Assembly: GCA_015179125.1 (NCBI GenBank)
Contig: WHVA01000160.1
Span: 62,001-126,000 of the forward strand
Reading direction: 5' to 3'
DNA from: Gautieria morchelliformis
Lineage: Eukaryota; Basidiomycota; Agaricomycetes; Gomphales; Gomphaceae
DNA: 64,000 bases
Shown: in pieces, positions 55,401 through 64,000 of the stretch
How the letters are laid out: each line of letters opens with the position of its first letter
How positions within the stretch are numbered: position 1 is the first letter of the stretch
Translations under genes and position numbers: made by a program
The notes under the pieces: generated by a model
The model's database searches: none
The model's input: the letters and a program-made list of their open reading frames with translations, nothing else
Told to the model about the DNA's origin: nothing

Positions 55401-56744
55401 TCAAATTCATCGGAAGTAAGATAGGCATTCATGCTTGGCAATGTGCAGGCAAATATTTCCAGAAAGCAAGGGGGAGGATCATTTTGGACTGATAGTTGTG
55501 GTACTAGAAACATCAACATGACTCAAATCAACTGAAACCTTGATGCTGTGAGGCGCTCAGTGTGTGTGTATTTAACAGATATGTCGATCTGTGGACCTAG
55601 ATCAAGACCAGAATATCAGCCGACCTCTAACAGCACACGTATACCGCTTTCTCTTGGTCTCGTCCAAGAGAACGCATAGATTCAACTAGCTACGATGAGA
55701 TCGGTATCAGCCTACCGTAATGTATCGCAGATATATGATGAACCTGACCCTCACTATAGGTACGAGTAGCCAACAGACGTGATAGATCATCCGAATATTC
55801 TACAGCCAACTTGAGCCATAAGGTAACAGCTTCCGTAATTTACTTGATTGGAAACCATGCGACTAAGCGGTCGAGCCCAGTCGAATGATTCGCCCAGGAG
55901 CCTTAATGTCGTTCAGATGTCAATGACCAGCCTTTCCCTTAATGCAGTTGACGGCACGAGCTCCGCTGTGTAAGTAAAGGACGAGGTAAATAAAGTAAAT
56001 ACGAACACGTCTGAAAAGGCCGTTGAGCAGCGGCGTCCAATATTTTTTCTTGTGCCAGAATGTGGAACTGCGGAAAATAGTTGAGTGCTGAAGTGGTAAA
56101 AGATGACGCATTGATGATCCGCCAAGAAACATTCGTGTGGATAGCGACACTTTTGTCGTTAGCGGGGACAGTACCTCCACATCTCGCAATGAAGGTACTT
56201 AGTACGGTCATCAGGCAGTATATGTACGTATTATTTTTGGTTCCGCGATCACGAGCTCAAAGCCGGTAAATCTGGCGACATAAGTACATCACCACGTTCG
56301 GTCGCACCTTGCTTCTCTTCTTAACATGAACCTACAACTATATATGTAGCTCACACACACACGCAGTCTCTTGTGGTTGAACTTGCTTGCCGGAAAATCT
56401 GAAACTCCGCATATGATCTGGCCTTATAGGAATCAGGATGATTTTTCACCATGATATGTGTCGTCAGGTATCAGCAGGAACGGCCTGGTGATGCATACCA
56501 GGCCTATGCAGACCCGATACATGGTGCTTTAGACCGAAAGATTGCCTGATAACTTTTGCAGGACTTTCAAAATATAGTCTAATTTTCATCTCAAAGTCGC
56601 ATTCATGGGATGTTGCCGGGTTTTATAAATTGGATGGCCTTTAAGATATCTCCGATGCAATGATATGTGCATGGTCTGACTTTATCCCTTGAATGTCGCG
56701 CCTCTGCTATGAGCCGGAGTTGTATGTGCCTGCAGCTATAGATG
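54961..56744. other. Gene-poor spacer between the tandem copies
   Basis: Upstream part of duplication copy a plus unique sequence. Short minus-strand frames at 55913-56211 overlap in three readings and show no known motif. A TATA-like stretch (ggatccg..tatatagtatgg) lies near 55240. Confidence 0.4.
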
Positions 56745-58920
56745 TGACTATACCATAAGTACTACAATTCCTGTAGTCATTTGCTTTTGTTGCGTTCCTT
56801 GAGTTGTGTTTGACGGACGCACAGTAGTTTTCTCCTAGATGCTTCGCATTGCAACCCAGAGCTACGACTACACCATTTACGCTACTTCCCCTCTCAGCAT
56901 TGCTCGCTTTCTGCCACCGTTAAGATTCCCGCTGCCTTTGTGCCTCGAAAATCTGCTACCTCCGGATTCACCCACCCCTCGGAGTCATGGTGCGCCTGAC
57001 TGTATGAAGAAGAGGGCCCCAGTGTATTGCACGGTTCCGCATCTGTATCGGTGTATTGGAGATTCATATCGTACGAGCTGGCCGACGAAAGTGTTGGTCC
57101 TTTCTCGAGGCTGTGCAAAGAAAATATAAATCGGCTGAGCGTGACAGTTGAGATTGGCCATGCGATGCTAGCGGTGACGTGTGGGTCCAACAATGCGTTT
57201 AAGGATATTATATGGTTGCTCACAACATCCCTATAAGGAAAAAATGTGGGGATAAGATCGACAAAATCACGTTGAGGATGCGCAGGCCTGGATGAGGATG
57301 TCAACAATTTTGATATATGTCATGGTACCCTTTACAAACCAGCGAGGATCTGGGATGCAGGGTTAGTTTTTCTCTGAGGTTCACTTGACTGTCATACAGA
57401 CCAAGAAGACAACAACACCGTCACGATATAATGCCGTAGTTAAGGCAGTCTCTTGAGTTCGAGGTCGTGCACATGCATTCCATGCAGTCAAAGACAATAC
57501 CAGACAGTCAAAGGCCATCTATCAAGAGAATTTAGGAACAGCCAATGGTACCTGCCACAAGTCAGGGAAAAATCTCAGAGTAGTTACCCACCCCCGGAAC
57601 CCAGACTCCGATGACTGCTCGGGGACTCATATCCCAACCGGGCACACACATACGAAATTCTGGTATGAAGGTTGTGCCTGCTGTGGCAAGCATTGGCGCA
57701 CAAAAGCTATGGACAATAAGTATGGCAACATACCATCCAGTCGTATCCCGGTGAGTACCGCGCATATAATCGTAATCGAATATGTAACAAGAAAGGCGAG
57801 AAAGAATGTGACCAGTATGGAACGCTGGCGATCCCAGAGAACAGATACTCGCAGCATGACGAGAGCATCCGCGATGCCAATTGAAAAAGCGGGTAGAGCA
57901 GCCAAAGTGGCCACTGCTTGTTTACAACTGAAGTGAGTGAAACATTAGTCGAGTTCTGCAAGGCAAGGCAGAAAACAGACAACTGATGAGGCGGCTTGTC
58001 AGCTATAACCTACGTGGGAACTTTTTTAAGTACTCACGTTATCATCCAAAGGGCCAGGGAAACCCGCCGCAACTGCATCTAGTCAGCTCTGAATAATGCA
58101 AGCTGCATGAACGCTTACTATGACCGAGAAGAGTGAATCCAGCAACTGCGGAATAGCGATACAAGAGAAAAATAATTCGGGGGAATTTTCCGGGCGCCGC
58201 CCTTCGAGCCCAGATGAACTCGACCTCCTGCACCAAGGAGTTCATAGATGGCCGTCAATATTAAGAATCCTGCACACCTGCGGAAAAGAGGCCAAGTGCT
58301 CCAGGAGTATGACAATATATGTCGCTGCTACAATACGGGAGCTTACAGTAAGATCAATTCTTCGACTTCCAGACCATATTACGCACCGGTTACATAGCGA
58401 AATGGATACAAAGAGGCGGCTTGGTTTACGGGGAGGGGGGACGTCCCCATGCTTGCTCGTGCAACGAGTGGTGGGTAGAGAAAGAGTACATAACAACGAT
58501 ATGCCCCAGGATCAACGAGAAGCACTAGAATACGCACACAGACCCCGCCCCCTCTGATCCGCGCGCAGGGCTATATAAGGCGACAAGGCCAATTCAAAAA
58601 GAAGCTGGAGGTAGCAAGCTCTCAAGAAGCGCAGGATGGCATTGTACGTTATTGACGCCATCTTGAAGTAGTTGCGCCGGCGAGTAATATATTACTGTCG
58701 GACAGACTAGCGAGTTGGCGTGAGATGCTCATTGACTAGTCGGAAGCAGTTCAAGGAAGAGAGATGGATCCGTGTAAGTATGGATCGTGTGAGTTCGACT
58801 AGCTATAACGGAGCATGCCCCGTCGTCACAGCGCTTACATACTGACGCCAACTATATGCATTGGAGGGCTGCCGTCGGGACTTGCCTCCCCATGTCAGAT
58901 CAGAAGCAGATAGGTACATA
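56745..58920 (-). repeat. Segmental duplication, copy b
   Basis: Direct partner of 53340-55400, about 3.4 kb downstream. Both copies hold one DUF6533 gene in the same orientation, with matching flanks on both sides. Unequal crossing-over or local duplication would explain it. Confidence 0.75.
56894..58500 (-). CDS. DUF6533 seven-helix membrane protein (4), tandem copy b
   Basis: Exon 1 includes RIVAATYIVILLEHLASFPQ, joined across a 50-bp intron to EVEFIWARRAAPGKFPRIIF near 58210, the DUF6533 signature. Next come AALPAFSIGIADALVMLRV with SVLWDRQRSILVTFFLAF (57850), a segment GTTFIPEFRMCVPGWDMSP (57650), and the C-terminal SRFIFSLHSLEKGPTL leading to a Ser-rich tail ending VAESEQC at 56894. 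The start lies around 58450-58500 but is not fixed. Compared with copy a it has a longer tail. Function unknown. Confidence 0.6.
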
Positions 58921-60293
58921 ATATCACATTTTGTTTTAGAAAACAGCAATAGACTTTTTGCTTAAAACATTAATTTCTGCAAATCATGGATTTGAGGAAT
59001 CATTTTAGCCCATGCAGTATGGAAAGTCACCCACTAGCACCACGGGAATGCAGTTCTTTGATATACTGGACCATCGTAGAATATTTGTTGTACATTATCA
59101 TCCGGTCCGTAGCTCTTGCTGCATCACCGACGTTCTCAGTGAATGGATCTGCGCCCAATCGGACCCCTGCAAGGACGGTTAGATATATACGAGTGAGGCA
59201 TCGTATTGAATGATAATATGTGAGTGTACGCTTTGATGGTTGCTTCTTGTTCCTCTTTCTCAGATGTCGTTTCATTTTGCCTTTCCACTTCATCGCCCAA
59301 TATTCTTTTGCGGCCTCCCACTGCTTTTCCTTTTTTTTCTCTTGGCTTCTTTTCCTACCTCTTTTTTGGCTTGTTCCGCCTGTTCTGCCCTCATATCTTA
59401 CATTTCACGTCTTCCTCTCACCCCCTCCTGACCCCACAGCCCTAACCGCCCTCCCCACATGCAGGTCTGCATTGCGCAATCCTCTCCCTCTCTCAAGGGT
59501 AAATGCTGCGGCACAGTATCGCTCCACTCCGAGCTCCCCAAACTCGCACCATATAAACTCGCGCCTTCTTGTATCCATCCTCCCACCCCCTTCTCATTTT
59601 TCCTGCACTGCTTCATCGCACTGTCGGACCTAGTCTACCTAACGCTGAGTACAAGTCGACCCTTCATCATCCCGCCCAGCTTCAAGTTCACCTTCGAACA
59701 CTGCAGTGGCTTGCTTTCAGAGTGTTGGTCCAGTAGTTGGTTCTAACAGCGCAAACACATTACTTATGTAGCACGCCATATCCCCTAGGCATCAAGTTGC
59801 ACGCACCGCTAGCAACGCCCCGACCATATTATATGTTGCTGCTCGCAGCAAACAAATCGTTATATCAGATTCCGGCACGCCTAACTGTGCATAACCGACC
59901 TGCCAACCACACCACACACAAAATATTTTCAAATGTTCTCTCATGTCTTCGCTGCCACCTTAAATTGCATCCATCTTGCTAATAGCACTTCCACTCGCCT
60001 CTTGCGAAGCCTCCACGACGACAATGTCGCGACTGAAGTGGTAGACTGTACTAAGGCGTCATACCCCCATGCAGGTAGACGATTCGGGCACCGATCTGAT
60101 TCACAAGGGCTGCTGTGAGACTTGCGCTTTTGAGACTTTATATGGCAGGCTATGAATCCGCTATTGAGAGAAGGAACCTACACACGTAGTTGACTGGAAT
60201 AACTCCAGGTAAGCACAAGTAAACGAACCAAACGTGAATTGCGACAACATCCACACCAAGATGACTTAGGACAATGACTGCTACAGTACTGTG
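58921..60293. other. Gene-poor, pyrimidine-rich region
   Basis: 59220-59640 is strongly C/T-rich on the plus strand and gives long Phe/Leu/Ser-rich frames in several readings at once, which is a composition effect. A TATA-like catataaa and the pyrimidine tracts could be a promoter, but no following gene is evident. Nothing else is supported. Confidence 0.35.
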
Positions 60294-60732
60294 CTACTTG
60301 GACTTCTTCTCGCCGCCAGACTGCGTGAAACCTCCTCCTTTGCCGTTATCATAGTTGGCATAGTCTTTGCCATTGTTATAATCTGTTTGTGCAAGATAAG
60401 TTCCGCTGGGAAAATTCAAGATGGGAGGAGGATAAACGCACAAGTAGATCCATCCGGGTTGGAATAATAGTAGGACCCATCAGTGTTACTTTATCCGATG
60501 TGTTATTTTCAACATGCAAAGATGTGAAAGCTTGCAAGGGCACACCTGTAATGATAGCTGTTTGAGTTGGCAGCAGATGAGCCGTAGTCTCGAGAGCAGT
60601 AATGATTGCCCTAAGGACGATGTGGTCAGTGGACAGCTACTTATACTTAGCCTGTATCGAATAAAAGCTTACCTGGTGGTTCGTCCCCGAGCTGGTAATT
60701 TTGTAAGACTCGGTGTTAGAATTGTCTGACAT
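60294..60732 (-). CDS. Small Tyr/Asn/Gly-rich protein, four exons
   Basis: Too short per exon to stand out, but splice signals give a clean product of about 86 residues. It starts MSDNSNTESYKITSSGTNHQ, then GNHYCSRDYGSSAANSNSYH, then SNTDGSYYYSNPDGSTYYNN, and ends NGKGGGFTQSGGEKKSK. Introns have GT..AG ends and lengths of about 60 bp and restore frame at each join. The composition and short Tyr-Ser/Asn-Pro-Asp-Gly repeats resemble small hypothetical proteins common in mushroom genomes; function unknown. No signal peptide is seen, so it is probably intracellular and disordered. Confidence 0.6.
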
Positions 60733-61539
60733 TCTGAAGCTGAATGGCAGAAAGATTAGGGTAGTGGCACAAAGTCACGACAATGAAAAGAGTACAGTTA
60801 CTTATAGGTCGAAGTAGGTTTAGAGCACTGGGGTTGATTCGATAGTGAGCGCTAGTGAGCACTGGCGACGTTGCTGCCTTAAATACATGGAGTTCTTATC
60901 TAATAATATCTCTCCCCATTGTCTGCCCGACACCTTGTTTCCTCATCCTTTGTCCACCGTATCGCAAACTGTATTGTAGGGGACGCGTCATCCCACCGAA
61001 GTGTCGCCAAGCACGAATTCCCAACAACAGTCGCGCTGTAGATCACTGTGGGTAGTCAACCCAATGAATCCTATTGGGTGGACCCACTGAGGATTCAGTA
61101 TATATACCATTATAGCTAGTGTAAATACCAATAGAACCCGTTGAAAATTCAATGAATCGGTTTCAGTGGAAAAAGTTTCGTTTCAATGAGTTGGTTTCAG
61201 GGGTTGACTCATGTGTATTCAGGGATCCTACAACGGAAGACCAATGGATTGAACCAGGCATTTCAATTCGACGACAACTGGGTTCCCATGAAATAGTCAC
61301 TTACGACCCCGTGGTTCTATCACCACATTTCAGAGATGCAGCAACTGAATGCCCCATTATTTCAAGTCATAAATCAATATATACAAGGGAAAATACAGAT
61401 GAAACATAAGGTGAAAATCATTGAAATACTGCTTTTCAATCCATGAAACCTGGGAACGGTGTGCATCTGTGCTTGGCGATGCAAGACATGAGAGCAATCC
61501 AAGACACAAGAAAAAGTAGATGACCTGCATAACAGCTGG
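60733..61539. other. Intergenic region with foldback-like sequence
   Basis: From about 61060 to 61350 the DNA has repeated short motifs (ttcaatga, ttcagtgg, acccactga) shared with the loop of the palindrome at 62661-63469, suggesting a diverged relative of that element. No gene is supported. Confidence 0.4.
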
Positions 61540-62362
61540 TACCAAAAAGAGAAACAGAATCAGTCGCGGCTGGCAACCCCTGCTGTCGGCCGCACGCACC
61601 TGACTCATGCTCAATGATAGCTACCTTGGGGGATTCCGCCAGCTCGTACGCCGCATCCAATCCTCCGGCACAACGTGTCCGAGTCCACAATCAGGATAAG
61701 CTCGCCCACACGTATGGCGCGCCCGTTCGCTGCCCACGGCATCCACCACCGCCCGATCTCCTCAAACATCTCCTCGACCACCAGGTGCAGTGTGCGCTCC
61801 TTGAGGTTGAGCCTCACATCCGCAGCCGTCAGCGCACTGCTCGACGTCGTCGTCGTGAGCACGGTCGCACCTGAGCATGCCGAGTTCGAGCTCGTGCCCA
61901 CACCCGCACCCGCTGCCGCGACTCAGGCTGCTCCAGCTGAGGTGAGGCGCAAAATCATCTTGATGTCATGGTGTAGATGAAATGACGCTGTGGGCCGAGT
62001 CCATGTAAGGTGGCGCTGTACTAGTAGGGCTACGAGTGGAGCATGCCGCGCTGTTTGGCAGTGCACCTTGTCTTTGTCAAGCAGTGTGAGCCTGTTGCGT
62101 CCATCACATCACTTGACTTACGAAAGCCCAAGATGGTCTATACAGTAAGCAGCAAGTAGTGTGACCCCTGGAAACAAACAAGCGGACCCTCGGGCCATCC
62201 ATCTGAGATATCCACGGGCTGGTGGCATGACTCGGAGACAAGGGAAACGGAGAAGTGGAGCGCGGCTGCGGGAGCATACAGATATTCGGGCAGCGGCGAG
62301 TTGAGGGGCTGACTGTGGTGGCGATGGCGAGAGTGAAGGATGAAGAGCGCGCATACATTCAT
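61540..62362 (-). pseudogene. Decayed family-2 glycosyltransferase
   Basis: Minus-strand remnants of a fungal processive-type GT2 enzyme. One part (about 62140-62340) reads PLNSPLPEYLYAPAAALHFS, SESCHQPVDISDGWPEGPLV. A second (61690-61880) reads NLKERTLHLVVEEMFEEIG and RVGELILIVDSDT, the latter holding the catalytic DxD. The frame then shifts, losing several bases, and resumes as DAAYELAESPKVAIIEHES, where a GT..AG intron leads to VMQVIYFF before similarity ends. The frame shift next to DSDT and the missing C-terminal half show it is dead. Family assignment rests on memory of the motif order. Confidence 0.55.
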
Positions 62363-62660
62363 TCTTGCATTAGTCAGCCAGGTTAACTTGTACTCCGACT
62401 CGTCCTGTGCCTTTCGCCTTCCACCGGAAATTGATTATCTTGCCTACTAGGTATTAGCGCAACTCGCGATCATACCCCAGACACTTGCACTAGTACTTAG
62501 TTGACTTCTGGAGATTGATCATGATTAGATAAAAAAAAAATCTCATTCGTCATTTGGACTTTGCAATTTTTCCTGTACCTAAATTTCAGTACAAGTCGGT
62601 ACTGTAATTTAGCTGTAGTGCAAGCGGAACTGAAATATAGTGCTTATTCTTTCTACAGTG

Positions 62661-63469
62661 TATACTTAGTGCTGTATCTCAAAAGCAGTTGTCACTTGGG
62701 GCCACAGTAGCATTCCCGCACCTCAAGCATGTAAACTTCAGTATATTTGCCCAGAAATATATATATTAATTCACTGGATTTCACGAGTGCTCCATGAGCT
62801 ATCTTGAAAAATTTTAAGTGTGCGAACAACGGCAATCCAGGCCTTCGAGCACTGAAATTCTCATGATAATTATATTGAATATGTAGTTCCTATGGCACAG
62901 AAACTAAGTGACAAAGCCACTGAAAATTCTACTGGTCCAACCACTTGAATAATTTCATTGGTTTTTTCTAGGAAAACCAGTAAGCTCAAATTTCATTGGT
63001 TTGTTTCAATGGGGGCCATTTCAATGATGTACCCACTGAAAACAGAAACCCCGTGGGTAAACCCACTAGGTTTCAATGGATTCACTATCCACAGTGCACG
63101 AAACAAACCAATGAAATTTGAGCTTACTGGTTTTCCTAGAAAAAACCAATGAAATTATTCAAGTGGTTGGACCAGTAGAATTTTCAGTGGCTTTGTCACT
63201 TAGTTTCTGTGCCATAGGAACTACATATTCAATATAATTATCATGAGAATTTCAGTGCTCGAAGGCCTGGATTGCCGTTGTTCGCACACTTAAAATTTTT
63301 CAAGATAGCTCATGGAGCACTCAGTGAAATCCAGTGAATTAATATATATATTTATGGGCAAATATACTGAAGTTTCCATATATGTATCAATGAATTTCCA
63401 TGCTTGAGGTGCCGGAATGCTACTGCGGCCCCAAGTGACAACTGCTTTTGAGATACAGCACTAAGTATA
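62661..63469. repeat. 809-bp foldback (MITE-like) palindrome
   Basis: Left arm 62661-63007 and right arm 63100-63469 are inverted copies separated by a 92-bp loop. The arms are nearly identical; the right one has about 20 extra bases near 63380. Ends read TATACTTAGTGCTG and its complement, compatible with a TA target site as used by Tc1/mariner-type elements. It encodes nothing. It probably moved with a transposase supplied elsewhere. Confidence 0.9.
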
Positions 63470-63497
63470 GACTCTAAGTGTGAAAAGACTCCTACTA

Positions 63498-64000
63498 CTA
63501 GTCCGCCTCCATTCCATCCCTGCCCCGATCATCTTCGAACACAGTCCGCATGTAGTCACCACTTCGATCAATGATGCCCCACCGTGAGTCACTCACGTGG
63601 ACCCGACCTATGGCACATTGAATGGCATTAAGGTTGATGAATATAGATGGGTTTGTCCTCTCATAGGACACTATGGACGTGGCAGCGTCTCCACCCTGGG
63701 GGTTGCTCTGGCAAGTGTGAATGTGTGCTATCAAGTAAGTTGTTTCCTGATCAAGTCCTATGGCACGGGATGGAGTACACCTGAGCGCAAATTCAAACTG
63801 CCCGTAGAAAATTTGAGCTTCATATTCTGGTAGACGGCGCCGATTTCGAGTGTTCTTGTCAACGAGAAGTGTATGCTAGCATAGGCCTAGCTGAGTGAAA
63901 GAAACTGTGCCAGGAGAAATAGTACCAACACACCTTAATGAATGATTTATCCTGAGCACCTGAGGGCAATTTGCTACTGCCGCGAATGACATTGCTACCG
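63498..64000 (-). CDS. 3' end of an unrecognised gene, running off the window
   Basis: Minus-strand coding sequence of at least 120 residues: RRRLPEYEAQIFYGQFEF, then LDQETTYLIAHIHTCQSN, then TNPSIFINLNAIQCAIGR and RWGIIDRSGDYMRTVF, ending DRGRDGMEAD with the stop at 63498. The text is strongly protein-like, and the pattern of an Asn-Leu-Asn strand followed by a WGIIDRSG turn recalls uncharacterised proteins frequent in mushroom genomes, some next to transposons. An intron probably lies near 63880-63940. The function is unknown and the N-terminus is outside the window. Confidence 0.5.

Noticed and set aside
59220-59746. Overlapping Phe/Leu/Ser-rich frames that look like a membrane protein
   Set aside because: All plus frames are open because of the pyrimidine-rich composition. 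No conserved motif or splice pattern supports a gene.
62958-63152. A 64-residue frame inside the foldback element
   Set aside because: The start and end of the predicted peptide are mirror products of the palindrome arms; it is a by-product of the repeat.

Overview
The window looks like nuclear DNA of a mushroom-class basidiomycete (Agaricomycetes). Genes are cut by many short introns (about 45-70 bp, GT..AG). Families largely confined to or expanded in that class are present: four DUF6533 seven-helix proteins and a FunK1-type kinase. The LTR elements are of types common in these genomes. No organism name can be fixed from sequence alone.

Left third (1-17429) is a nested pile of LTR retrotransposons. 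The oldest layer is a minus-strand Ty1/copia element (copia A, 7557-17429). A plus-strand Ty1/copia element (copia B, 8084-13342) sits inside its pol gene, flanked by a perfect 5-bp target duplication. Copia B has 498-bp LTRs that seem to differ at one position and carries one long open gag-pol frame. A minus-strand Ty3/gypsy chromovirus (1-7556, running off the left edge) is inserted at the far end of copia A pol.

17440-26745 is bounded by two inverted arms of about 650 bp that end in TTACACCC/GGGTGTAA. Inside are an apparently intact five-exon DDE transposase of Tc1/mariner-IS630 type, a FunK1-family kinase without a normal HRD catalytic loop, an unrecognised lysine/acid-rich protein with a possible SAM-like C-terminus, and a GC-rich minisatellite open in several frames. 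This is the best candidate in the window for an undescribed unit: a large inverted-repeat transposon with cargo, although it may be two chance copies of a dispersed repeat.

26746-53332 is mostly host genes: RRP6 (nuclear exosome 3'-5' exonuclease), a DUF6533 membrane protein, a MYND-type zinc-finger protein, NUDCD1 (CS-domain), a PP2C phosphatase, a 2-oxoglutarate/Fe(II) oxygenase, a secreted GH27 alpha-galactosidase with a C-terminal carbohydrate-binding-like domain, another DUF6533 gene, and a DCAF4/WDR21-like WD40 protein. These are mainly housekeeping and secreted or membrane functions with no sign of a shared pathway. Two gaps (32.3-36.5 kb and 37.9-40.1 kb) hold only decayed or unconvincing reading frames.

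53.3-58.9 kb holds a direct tandem duplication carrying two more DUF6533 genes. 58.9-64 kb is gene-poor: one small three-intron gene for a Tyr/Asn/Gly-rich protein, a decayed family-2 glycosyltransferase, an 809-bp near-perfect palindromic foldback element, and the 3' end of an unrecognised gene that leaves the window on the right.
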